Shown here one piece after another: positions 1 through 7,042 of a stretch of 64,000 nucleotides of DNA; positions within the stretch are counted from its first letter, which is position 1, and the number at the start of each line of letters is the position of its first letter. A model generated the notes under the pieces. It saw only the letters and a program-made list of their open reading frames with translations. It was not told where the DNA came from and did not search any database. Made by a program: the position numbers and the translations under genes. Source of the stretch: Tengunoibacter tsumagoiensis (GTDB lineage Bacteria; Chloroflexota; Ktedonobacteria; Ktedonobacterales; Ktedonobacteraceae); contig NZ_BIFR01000001.1 in the NCBI RefSeq assembly GCF_003967535.1, positions 487,493 to 551,492 on the forward strand. The letters are read 5' to 3'.

Positions 1-533
1 AGTTCTTACACTCACAACGTCCCAATGGACGCGCCTATGCAATCGGCGAATCAGGCCTGACGACGGCTCTGCACGATATTGGCTATGTGCTCACCGATCA
101 GGACCCCGAATATGTGGTGATTGGCGAGACGACAACCTATAGCTTTGCCCACATTACTCAGGCTATCCGCCTGATTAGTGCAGGCGCTCGCTTTATTGCT
201 ACCAATCCTGATGTAATGGGCCCGGGGGTTGGTGGCATTGTTCCCGCTACCGGCGCGGTGGCTTCGCTTATCAGTGCTGCGACTGGAGTGCAGCCCTATT
301 TCGTGGGCAAGCCCAATCCTCTGATGATGCGCATGGCACTCAGGACGCTCAATGCTCACTCGGAAAATACGGTGATGATTGGTGATCGCATGGATACGGA
401 TGTTGTGGCCGGGCTGGAGAGCGGTCTTCGCACGATCCTCGTTCTGACTGGCGTTACGACGCGCGAACAGGTCGATCGTTTCCCCTATCGCCCCACTATG
501 ATCTTTAACTCAATTGCTGATGTCGAGCTGTAA
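1..533 (+). CDS. HAD-IIA family phosphatase (NagD-like), 5' truncated by window edge
   Basis: The reading frame is open from base 3 and ends at TAA 531-533, so the start and the first HAD motif lie outside the window. The visible part shows the type IIA HAD signature: an ATNPD segment near the cap, the catalytic lysine in FVGKPNP, and motif IV as GDRMDTDV, whose acidic residues bind magnesium. The C-terminal end ([11 protein letters not shown]) is typical of NagD and phosphoglycolate/4-nitrophenyl phosphatases. These cytoplasmic enzymes hydrolyse small phosphate esters, such as UMP or sugar phosphates; the substrate cannot be read from sequence. An insertion sequence begins 24 bases after the stop. 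Family assignment is firm, exact substrate unknown. Confidence 0.88.
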   Translation, partial: FLHSQRPNGRAYAIGESGLTTALHDIGYVLTDQDPEYVVIGETTTYSFAHITQAIRLISAGARFIATNPDVMGPGVGGIVPATGAVASLISAATGVQPYFVGKPNPLMMRMALRTLNAHSENTVMIGDRMDTDVVAGLESGLRTILVLTGVTTREQVDRFPYRPTMIFNSIADVEL

Positions 534-540
534 GGTTACG

Positions 541-557
541 ACGGCCATCATGAATGA
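541..557. repeat. Left half of a palindromic repeat split by the IS, ending in the 9-bp target duplication
   Basis: The core of the dispersed repeat, CCATCATGAATGATGG, is cut after CATGAATGA (549-557). The rest of the same element resumes at 2304, with CATGAATGA duplicated (2304-2312). This gives a 9-bp target site duplication around the first IS copy. Confidence 0.85.
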
Positions 558-657
558 CATCTGGTACAACTAAATTAGAAATCGAGTTGCAAAAAGCTCC
601 AAAAAAGAGGATACTCCTATTTGGTTTCAAAATTCAAAAAACAGGAGATCCTCTTTC

Positions 658-2052
658 ATGAAGCATACACCAGGCACGCAAGACCCTGCATCCCCGCACG
701 CCAATGTCTCCCTTCAAGAGCAGATGATCGCCGTGTTTCAACACCTGCTGAACGATACCAACGCCCTCTCAGCACGTCCTTCCAAACGTGGGCGCCCTCC
801 TGTGCTGCCCCCACTGCAGTTGTGGCTCGCCCTGCTGATGGGGATGTTCCAGGCGAAGACCAGTTTTCGCGATATCTGGCGGTTGCTCATTCTGAGCCCT
901 CTGGGGACCTTTCCAGCTGTTCAGATGACCTACGAAGGCATGCGAAAACGCCTGGTCTCTCTGGGATCGGCAACCCTTCAAGAGGTCTATGACCATGTGC
1001 GTCTGGTGCTCGCTCAACGAGACCGGCCTGCCGCTCGCTCCGCACTCCCCCTGGCCTCCTTTGCCACCGAGATTGTCGCCCTGGACGAAACCACCCTGCA
1101 CACCCTCAAACGACTCACCAGCGACCTCAAAGAGCTCCCACCCAACGATCCCCATCTCATCGTGGGAAAATTGGCCGGTCTGTTCGATCTTCGACGCCAA
1201 CAATGGCGCTGCCTTCAGTTGCGCACCGATGTGTTCGCCTCCTGTTCAACCGGGGCGGCGATGCTCTTAGAGGGCTTACCACGGGCCAGTTTGATTCTGG
1301 CCGATCTGGGCTATTTTGGCTTTGCCTGGCTGGATTCTCTCACTGATGCAGGCTATTCGTATCTTTCTCGCTTGCGAGAAAATGGAACCTATGAGATCAA
1401 ACATATTCTCTACCACGATGAGGAACAGCAGGTCCTGGATGCGATCGTGTGGTTAGGCGCCTATCGTGCAGATCGGGCTGCTCATGCGGTGCGGCTGGTT
1501 CAATTTGAACTGCACGGCAAACGCTACCAGTACATCACGAATGTGCTTGATCCTCTGGTCCTCCCGATCCTGGAAATCGCACAATTGTATGCACGTCGAT
1601 GGGATATTGAACTGATGTTTAAGCTGCTCAAAAGGGATGTGGGGATCCGCATCTGGTGGGCAGCCAGACCAGAACTGGTCGAGATCCAGCTCTGGATTGC
1701 TCTGATTCTGGCTCAGATCGTCTGTGCCTTGCGCTTCGATCTTGCAGAACAAGCCAACGTCGATCTCTTTGATGTCTCGTTGCCTCTCCTGATCAAAGTG
1801 CTCGGGGGTCTCAAAACGTCGTCGTCTCCGCTGCTGCAAGAACTGGTGACGCATGGTCGTGCCTGGGGGGTCATTCGACCTCATCGGCGTCATACGATCC
1901 TGGTGCCTGCCCTCAAACCCCATGGGTATCGCCCTCTGCCCGAAGGGATGGTGCTGCGACGAGCACCGCGCTATGGCTGTCGACATCGGCATCCACGAAA
2001 ACAGGCGTTTCTTCCACGGTACCAAGATCGGTTTCTCATAGATTCGCCCTGA
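658..2052 (+). CDS. IS4-family DDE transposase (copy 1)
   Basis: This 464-residue protein cuts and joins the ends of the surrounding element. The IS4 hallmark Y-x2-R-x3-E-x6-K is present as YARRWDIELMFKLLK in the C-terminal third, supplying the catalytic glutamate. The first aspartate is most likely in VALDETTL (about residue 142) and the second in LILADLGYFG (about residue 216). The large beta-strand insertion between the second D and the E is as expected for the family. Start ATG 658 follows AGGAGATCCTCTTTC, a good ribosome site. The gene is intact and identical to the copy at 2676-4070. Confidence 0.95.
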   Translation: MKHTPGTQDPASPHANVSLQEQMIAVFQHLLNDTNALSARPSKRGRPPVLPPLQLWLALLMGMFQAKTSFRDIWRLLILSPLGTFPAVQMTYEGMRKRLVSLGSATLQEVYDHVRLVLAQRDRPAARSALPLASFATEIVALDETTLHTLKRLTSDLKELPPNDPHLIVGKLAGLFDLRRQQWRCLQLRTDVFASCSTGAAMLLEGLPRASLILADLGYFGFAWLDSLTDAGYSYLSRLRENGTYEIKHILYHDEEQQVLDAIVWLGAYRADRAAHAVRLVQFELHGKRYQYITNVLDPLVLPILEIAQLYARRWDIELMFKLLKRDVGIRIWWAARPELVEIQLWIALILAQIVCALRFDLAEQANVDLFDVSLPLLIKVLGGLKTSSSPLLQELVTHGRAWGVIRPHRRHTILVPALKPHGYRPLPEGMVLRRAPRYGCRHRHPRKQAFLPRYQDRFLIDSP

Positions 2053-2217
2053 GGCTTGCGCTGTCAACGAAACGAAGCCCCCATGACCATGGGCCTTTGT
2101 GGCCTTTCCGGAAGGAGCAAAAGCGAGAAAAGCAGCGAGAAAACCGTAAAACAAGCACTGCTTGCCTGATGATCGATGATTTCCTGTGGTCTGCTCTTTC
2201 TGGGCGAGCGAGAACGG

Positions 2218-2241
2218 CCTCTTGTTTTGGGAAACAAGAGG
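2218..2241 (+). other. Perfect 10-bp hairpin in the non-coding right end of IS copy 1
   Basis: CCTCTTGTTT and AAACAAGAGG pair perfectly around a four-base loop (TGGG), downstream of the transposase stop. There is no immediate T-run, so it is not a textbook terminator; it may stop transcription or be part of the transposase binding end. The mirror copy is at 2487-2510. Confidence 0.6.
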
Positions 2242-2303
2242 AGACTCCTGGCATCCCATCCTCGCTGCGATCCATTCTCTTTTTCATTTAGTTGTACCGG
2301 ATG

Positions 2304-2424
2304 CATGAATGATGGGCCCTACCTTCTTGCGCGATAAATCGCTTATGTGAAGATTTTTGTTGCGTGAGGGGTGAGATAATGGGGGGGTAATGGCGGGGTG
2401 GCTCACGGCGGCCATCATGAATGA
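2304..2424. repeat. 121-bp spacer between the two IS copies: palindromic repeat with half-cores at both ends
   Basis: It starts with CATGAATGATGGGCCC and then GCGATAAATCGC, the two halves of the repeat family seen elsewhere in the window, and ends with GGCCATCATGAATGA, the left half of the next element. So each IS split a separate repeat core, and this spacer is what lay between two adjacent cores. CATGAATGA is found at both ends (2304-2312, 2416-2424). Confidence 0.85.
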
Positions 2425-2486
2425 CATCCGGTACAACTAAATGAAAAAGAGAATGGATCGCAGCGAGGATGGGATGCCAGGAGTCT

Positions 2487-2510
2487 CCTCTTGTTTCCCA
2501 AAACAAGAGG
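2487..2510 (-). other. Perfect 10-bp hairpin in the right end of IS copy 2
   Basis: Mirror image of the 10-bp stem and four-base loop at 2218-2241, in the same position relative to the transposase gene. Confidence 0.6.
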
Positions 2511-2675
2511 CCGTTCTCGCTCGCCCAGAAAGAGCAGACCACAGGAAATCATCGATCATCAGGCAAGCAGTGCTTGTTTTACGGTTTTCTCGCTGCTTTT
2601 CTCGCTTTTGCTCCTTCCGGAAAGGCCACAAAGGCCCATGGTCATGGGGGCTTCGTTTCGTTGACAGCGCAAGCC

Positions 2676-4070
2676 TCAGGGCGAATCTATGAGAAACCGA
2701 TCTTGGTACCGTGGAAGAAACGCCTGTTTTCGTGGATGCCGATGTCGACAGCCATAGCGCGGTGCTCGTCGCAGCACCATCCCTTCGGGCAGAGGGCGAT
2801 ACCCATGGGGTTTGAGGGCAGGCACCAGGATCGTATGACGCCGATGAGGTCGAATGACCCCCCAGGCACGACCATGCGTCACCAGTTCTTGCAGCAGCGG
2901 AGACGACGACGTTTTGAGACCCCCGAGCACTTTGATCAGGAGAGGCAACGAGACATCAAAGAGATCGACGTTGGCTTGTTCTGCAAGATCGAAGCGCAAG
3001 GCACAGACGATCTGAGCCAGAATCAGAGCAATCCAGAGCTGGATCTCGACCAGTTCTGGTCTGGCTGCCCACCAGATGCGGATCCCCACATCCCTTTTGA
3101 GCAGCTTAAACATCAGTTCAATATCCCATCGACGTGCATACAATTGTGCGATTTCCAGGATCGGGAGGACCAGAGGATCAAGCACATTCGTGATGTACTG
3201 GTAGCGTTTGCCGTGCAGTTCAAATTGAACCAGCCGCACCGCATGAGCAGCCCGATCTGCACGATAGGCGCCTAACCACACGATCGCATCCAGGACCTGC
3301 TGTTCCTCATCGTGGTAGAGAATATGTTTGATCTCATAGGTTCCATTTTCTCGCAAGCGAGAAAGATACGAATAGCCTGCATCAGTGAGAGAATCCAGCC
3401 AGGCAAAGCCAAAATAGCCCAGATCGGCCAGAATCAAACTGGCCCGTGGTAAGCCCTCTAAGAGCATCGCCGCCCCGGTTGAACAGGAGGCGAACACATC
3501 GGTGCGCAACTGAAGGCAGCGCCATTGTTGGCGTCGAAGATCGAACAGACCGGCCAATTTTCCCACGATGAGATGGGGATCGTTGGGTGGGAGCTCTTTG
3601 AGGTCGCTGGTGAGTCGTTTGAGGGTGTGCAGGGTGGTTTCGTCCAGGGCGACAATCTCGGTGGCAAAGGAGGCCAGGGGGAGTGCGGAGCGAGCGGCAG
3701 GCCGGTCTCGTTGAGCGAGCACCAGACGCACATGGTCATAGACCTCTTGAAGGGTTGCCGATCCCAGAGAGACCAGGCGTTTTCGCATGCCTTCGTAGGT
3801 CATCTGAACAGCTGGAAAGGTCCCCAGAGGGCTCAGAATGAGCAACCGCCAGATATCGCGAAAACTGGTCTTCGCCTGGAACATCCCCATCAGCAGGGCG
3901 AGCCACAACTGCAGTGGGGGCAGCACAGGAGGGCGCCCACGTTTGGAAGGACGTGCTGAGAGGGCGTTGGTATCGTTCAGCAGGTGTTGAAACACGGCGA
4001 TCATCTGCTCTTGAAGGGAGACATTGGCGTGCGGGGATGCAGGGTCTTGCGTGCCTGGTGTATGCTTCAT
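2676..4070 (-). CDS. IS4-family DDE transposase (copy 2)
   Basis: 464 residues, identical over its whole length to the transposase at 658-2052, with the same DDE residues and YREK motif. Both copies are intact, so either could supply transposase for both elements. The two genes converge on the 121-bp spacer, which lies downstream of both. Confidence 0.95.
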   Translation of the reverse strand: MKHTPGTQDPASPHANVSLQEQMIAVFQHLLNDTNALSARPSKRGRPPVLPPLQLWLALLMGMFQAKTSFRDIWRLLILSPLGTFPAVQMTYEGMRKRLVSLGSATLQEVYDHVRLVLAQRDRPAARSALPLASFATEIVALDETTLHTLKRLTSDLKELPPNDPHLIVGKLAGLFDLRRQQWRCLQLRTDVFASCSTGAAMLLEGLPRASLILADLGYFGFAWLDSLTDAGYSYLSRLRENGTYEIKHILYHDEEQQVLDAIVWLGAYRADRAAHAVRLVQFELHGKRYQYITNVLDPLVLPILEIAQLYARRWDIELMFKLLKRDVGIRIWWAARPELVEIQLWIALILAQIVCALRFDLAEQANVDLFDVSLPLLIKVLGGLKTSSSPLLQELVTHGRAWGVIRPHRRHTILVPALKPHGYRPLPEGMVLRRAPRYGCRHRHPRKQAFLPRYQDRFLIDSP

Positions 4071-4170
4071 GAAAGAGGATCTCCTGTTTTTTGAATTTTG
4101 AAACCAAATAGGAGTATCCTCTTTTTTGGAGCTTTTTGCAACTCGATTTCTAATTTAGTTGTACCAGATG

Positions 4171-4290
4171 CATGAATGATGGGCCCTACGTTTTTTAGGC
4201 GATAAATCTCTTTTAAAGTGCAATTTATTGCATGAGGGAGTAAGGCCCATTATTTATAATGGCCGAGGTGAGCCATCATTCCATCTCGCC
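4171..4290. repeat. Right part of the palindromic repeat split by IS copy 2
   Basis: Begins with CATGAATGATGGGCCC, continues with GCGATAAATC and an imperfect ATTTAT arm, and ends with a diverged palindrome near 4272-4283 (GCCATCATTCCA). It abuts a truncated start of a gene of the downstream immunity family (ATG codons at 4315 and 4306 on the minus strand), so the repeat marks the broken end of the immunity array. Confidence 0.7.
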
Positions 4291-4299
4291 CCAAAGGAC

Positions 4300-4375
4300 G
4301 TTCCATATGCCTCATATTCTTCTCAACAGTGAGCTAGTTTGCTTCTTCCTCAGGCTTTTCTACTAATGGGGGAAC
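4300..4375. repeat. 76-bp direct repeat, copy 1 (immunity gene 3' end plus start of a lost next gene)
   Basis: Bases 4300-4375 and 6045-6120 are the same over 76 bp. On the minus strand each copy encodes the end of an immunity protein (PPLVEKPEEEAN, stop) and then the start of the next (MRHMER/MRHMEH). In copy 1 the new gene is cut off after about six codons, leaving a stub. Confidence 0.85.
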
Positions 4376-5410
4376 TAATTTTGCAAACCAGCGCGATTGA
4401 TAGGCTACAGTCAAGAATTCTTTAGTATCAAGATCTGGATGTTGAAAATCATCATCTAATGGAGCTCGATAATCAATCGAGTACATTACGTTTGCCAGCA
4501 CCCCATCATAGTGTTGAATACATAGGTAGGCAAAATCATAAAGCAGTTGGTACCCTGCCTCTCGATCATCCGAGATAGCTACAAACTTAATAGATGAGCG
4601 TATAGGAGCCTTTATTACCTTTTCTGCCCTCTGAATTATATTAATATTCTGAGTTTTAAGGTCTTCCAGGTCTATCTGGATCTGGCTCGCCCTATAGGAA
4701 ATCTCACCCAGGCATCCTTTTTGATAATACATCTTAGCGCCACAGCGCTCTAACAGACCGGCGAGATCTTGCTGCGTAATTTCATCAGAGGAGAGAAACC
4801 AGAACGGTTTTTCATGGTCCAAAAGCATTTCATGGCTGCCTGCTTCATCTGTCTGTTTAGAAGATACTTCTTCTTGCTTGCAATAGCGGTGAACAAGTTG
4901 CCAATTAACATCTTTAGCGAGATCCAAAGGGCTGCTTGAGGCATGATGCTGACTATAATCAATAACGTCCTTCATAGCTTCATAAGCCACTTCACGAACT
5001 ATCCTTTTTTCAGAAGCATTAGCGACGACACAAGCAAGGATCTCAAGTGTTCTTTGATCGGCTGTATTTCGTTTTAACACCCCTAAACAGGAAGCTCCGA
5101 TCATACGACAACTGGTATCGGGATCGTGCTCTAAAAAAGTATGTGTTACTTCCCAAAGCTCAGGGAGACGAAAATTAAGAGTCAGCACTTCCAATGCACT
5201 ATAACGTACCTGAAAATGATCATGGCTAAGCAAGCGCTTCATCTCGGGAACAGATTCCCAATAGTGTGCATCCCCAAACAGTTCAATTGCTCTTGTAAGG
5301 TCTGATACATCTCCTTCTCCACTTTGAATGGTTGTCAGGATGCGTTTTAGTCTCTCTCCATCAATTTTATCTAAATTAACATAGAAATCATTATAAAAAT
5401 CTTGATTCAC
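4334..5410 (-). CDS. HEAT-repeat protein fused to the putative immunity domain
   Basis: 358 residues. Residues 1 to about 190 are HEAT-like helical repeats (for example FQVRYSALEVLT, CRMIGASCLGVL, IVREVAYEAMKD). From about residue 205 the protein matches the three small paralogues upstream: FLSSDEI, a CGA-plus-hydrophobic segment, APIRSS, YDFAYLCIQHYDGVL, and the ending VPPLVEKPEEEAN. It is the last gene of the block that begins with the toxin-like gene at 8644, which is the usual place for immunity genes. I infer that the C-terminal domain binds a toxin; the HEAT part may widen or anchor that binding. The immunity family is not one I can name. Predicted cytoplasmic. Confidence 0.65.
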   Translation of the reverse strand: MNQDFYNDFYVNLDKIDGERLKRILTTIQSGEGDVSDLTRAIELFGDAHYWESVPEMKRLLSHDHFQVRYSALEVLTLNFRLPELWEVTHTFLEHDPDTSCRMIGASCLGVLKRNTADQRTLEILACVVANASEKRIVREVAYEAMKDVIDYSQHHASSSPLDLAKDVNWQLVHRYCKQEEVSSKQTDEAGSHEMLLDHEKPFWFLSSDEITQQDLAGLLERCGAKMYYQKGCLGEISYRASQIQIDLEDLKTQNINIIQRAEKVIKAPIRSSIKFVAISDDREAGYQLLYDFAYLCIQHYDGVLANVMYSIDYRAPLDDDFQHPDLDTKEFLTVAYQSRWFAKLVPPLVEKPEEEAN

Positions 5411-5423
5411 CTTTTTAACTTTT

Positions 5424-5640
5424 CTAACTTAATTTGGTAAGCTGCCTGACCGCTTCTAATACCTCACTCCCAAAAAGTACTTCCCTTCGTGGCTCATCCC
5501 ACGTAGAAGGGCCATCATATCTTTCCCTATTACGGAGTTTATCTACAAAATCTTTACTTCTTTGCAAGAAACTTTGCAGCTGCTTATAGAAAGCCCTGGT
5601 TAGTGGAGTATACCTATCCCGATTACACCCCAGGTTTTTC
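5424..5640 (-). pseudogene. Coding-like remnant without a start codon
   Basis: Between two immunity genes the minus strand holds about 70 open codons ending at TAG 5426-5424, with no ATG and with a stop at its upstream end. The translation is charged and helix-like (FYKQLQSFLQRSKDFVDKLR, then YDGPSTWDEPRREVLFGSEV), unlike random non-coding DNA. It overlaps the end of the gene at 5623 in another frame. It could be the tail of a lost toxin or immunity gene. I do not recognise the family. Confidence 0.4.
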
Positions 5641-6060
5641 TACTAATGGGGGAACTCTATCTGTAAAACGCCTTTCTTGATAGATTGCTGTAATGACTTC
5701 CTGATCATCTATTTCGTCCATCCCATCATCCAGAACACAGTGATAATGCTGGATACACAGATACGCAAAATCATAGGCCATCTGATACGTAATTTGCGGA
5801 TCATGACAAGATGTTAATAGCCCAACAGTAGAAAGCACTGGAGCTTGAAGCATCTTTTCTGCCTCTATTATCGATTTCTTATCGACTTTTTCAACATTTC
5901 CCAGGCTAACCCAGACATGACTCTTGTCGTATGAAATTACGCCCAACCTCCACACGTCAAACAGTAATACCCCACCACAATTTTTCAGCATCCTTATAAT
6001 GTCTTCTTTCTGAATCCTGTCACTTGATAGTAACGTAAAAGGGTGTTCCATATGCCTCAT
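5623..6060 (-). CDS. Putative immunity protein, tandem paralogue
   Basis: 145 residues with the array's shared layout: HPFTLLSSDRI near the start, LKNCGGVLLF, VWVSL, a loop, APVLSTVGLL, YDFAYLCIQHYHCVLDD and VPPLVEKP near the end. It ends in GV instead of the EEEAN tail of its relatives. It starts 18 bp after the preceding paralogue. Two in-frame ATGs (6060 and 6051) are possible starts and neither has a strong ribosome site. Role as antidote to the upstream toxin, or to variant toxins of rivals, is inferred from position and duplication. Confidence 0.62.
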   Translation of the reverse strand: MRHMEHPFTLLSSDRIQKEDIIRMLKNCGGVLLFDVWRLGVISYDKSHVWVSLGNVEKVDKKSIIEAEKMLQAPVLSTVGLLTSCHDPQITYQMAYDFAYLCIQHYHCVLDDGMDEIDDQEVITAIYQERRFTDRVPPLVEKPGV

Positions 6061-6120
6061 ATTCTTCTCAACAGTGAGCTAGTTTGCTTCTTCCTCAGGC
6101 TTTTCTACTAATGGGGGAAC
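6045..6120. repeat. 76-bp direct repeat, copy 2
   Basis: Same 76 bases as 4300-4375, spanning the end of the gene at 6079-6516 and the start of the gene at 5623-6060. Identity across a gene boundary is best explained by recent tandem duplication within the array. Confidence 0.85.
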
Positions 6121-6516
6121 ATCTTTTGACATATATCGTTCTTTGTAGATTTGGGTTATCCACTCTCTTTCTGACATATATCCATTAATATCTGAGAGGA
6201 CTCCTCGATAATGTTGCAGGCACAGATACGCAAAGTCATAAATAAGCTGATTTCCAATATCACCGCTACTCTTTGACTTGAGTAATGAGAAAGATGAACG
6301 AATAGAAGCACCTAAAAGTGCCTGAGCATTTTGGACAATATCTTGCGCCTCCCATTCCTCCTCGTCCAGGCTCACCCAGACAGAGACTTTTTCATAGGAG
6401 AAGACCGCCAACGATCCACTATCATGAAGCATTACTGCACCACAATTCTGGAGCAATCGAGCCAGGTCCTCTTCCTTTATCTCATCACAGGAAAAAAATG
6501 TATATGGGTTCTCCAG
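6079..6516 (-). CDS. Putative immunity protein, tandem paralogue with probable CTG start
   Basis: Homology with the paralogues starts well before the first usual start codon. In frame, CTG 6516-6514 followed by GAG AAC CCA matches ATG GAA CAC CCT of the neighbours (M-E-H-P), and AAAAGGAG stands five bases before it. From there the product is 145 residues, the family length, with FFSCDEI, VWVSLDE, ASIRSSFSLL, YDFAYLCLQHYRGVL and the tail VPPLVEKPEEEAN. The first standard start would be TTG 6456, losing about 20 conserved residues. So either CTG is used or the start has decayed and the gene is weakly expressed. Confidence 0.6.
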   Translation of the reverse strand: MENPYTFFSCDEIKEEDLARLLQNCGAVMLHDSGSLAVFSYEKVSVWVSLDEEEWEAQDIVQNAQALLGASIRSSFSLLKSKSSGDIGNQLIYDFAYLCLQHYRGVLSDINGYMSEREWITQIYKERYMSKDVPPLVEKPEEEAN

Positions 6517-6560
6517 ACGGGCTCCTTTTCTTATACGAGAGGGTTCTTCTCAAGAAAGAG

Positions 6561-7028
6561 CTAATTTGTTTCTTCCTCAGGTTTTTCTACTAATGGGGGA
6601 ACATCTTTTGACATATATCGATCTCGATATACCATTGTTACCCATTCTTTATCGTGGAGATTGGAGAATGGAGGTTCATCTTCAAGCAATTGTTCGATTG
6701 AGTCGTCAATAATACCTCTGTAATGCTGCATGCAGAGGTATACAAAATCGTAGGCAATCTGAAACCCGACATTCCAATCATCCTTAGAGATCAAAAGCAA
6801 GACACTGGAACGAATAGGAGCACCTACCATTCGTTCTGCTTGCAGGAGGATCTCTTTATCGTTATCTTCAAGTGCCTCCAGACTCACCCAGACGCGACTT
6901 TGCTCGTACATAAAGACGCCTGATCTTCCATTCAGATAGAGCATCTGTGCACCTGCTCGCTTTAATAATCCTTCTAAATCAGTGAGAGAAATCTCATCGG
7001 ATGACAAAAATATATGAGGGTGTTCCAT
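6561..7028 (-). CDS. Putative immunity protein, directly downstream of the toxin gene
   Basis: 155 residues; the best candidate for the cognate antidote because it starts 14 bp after the toxin stop. ATG 7028 is preceded by GGAG at six bases. Shared motifs: IFLSSDEI, LKRAGAQMLY, VWVSLEAL, GAPIRSSVLLL, YDFVYLCMQHYRGI, and VPPLVEKPEEETN. No signal peptide or membrane segment, as expected for a cytoplasmic antidote. The three following genes look like duplications of this one. The family name is unknown to me and the assignment rests on context. Confidence 0.68.
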   Translation of the reverse strand: MEHPHIFLSSDEISLTDLEGLLKRAGAQMLYLNGRSGVFMYEQSRVWVSLEALEDNDKEILLQAERMVGAPIRSSVLLLISKDDWNVGFQIAYDFVYLCMQHYRGIIDDSIEQLLEDEPPFSNLHDKEWVTMVYRDRYMSKDVPPLVEKPEEETN

Positions 7029-7042
7029 GTTAACTCCATTTT

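Larger units (their letters stand above)
558..2303 (+). mobile_element. IS4-family insertion sequence, copy 1 (1746 bp)
   Basis: Left end CATCTGGTACAACTAAAT and right end (reverse complement) CATCCGGTACAACTAAAT form 18-bp terminal inverted repeats with one mismatch. The element is flanked by a direct duplication of CATGAATGA (549-557 and 2304-2312). It contains one DDE transposase gene and about 250 bp of non-coding right end. A second identical copy lies in opposite orientation at 2425-4170; the two are mirror images about base 2364. Identical copies suggest recent transposition. Confidence 0.93.
2425..4170 (-). mobile_element. IS4-family insertion sequence, copy 2, inverted (1746 bp)
   Basis: Exact mirror image of the element at 558-2303, with terminal inverted repeats CATCCGGTACAACTAAAT (2425 on) and, at the other end, ATTTAGTTGTACCAGATG (to 4170). 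The flanking duplication is again CATGAATGA (2416-2424 and 4171-4179). The same target word and same length in both insertions, in opposite orientations, show preference for a near-palindromic target. Confidence 0.93.

Noticed and set aside
2036-2692. Several open frames of 60-80 codons and a 268-codon frame inside the IS copies
   Set aside because: They are antisense or out of frame to the transposase gene or in its right end, appear mirrored in both copies and have no coding features.
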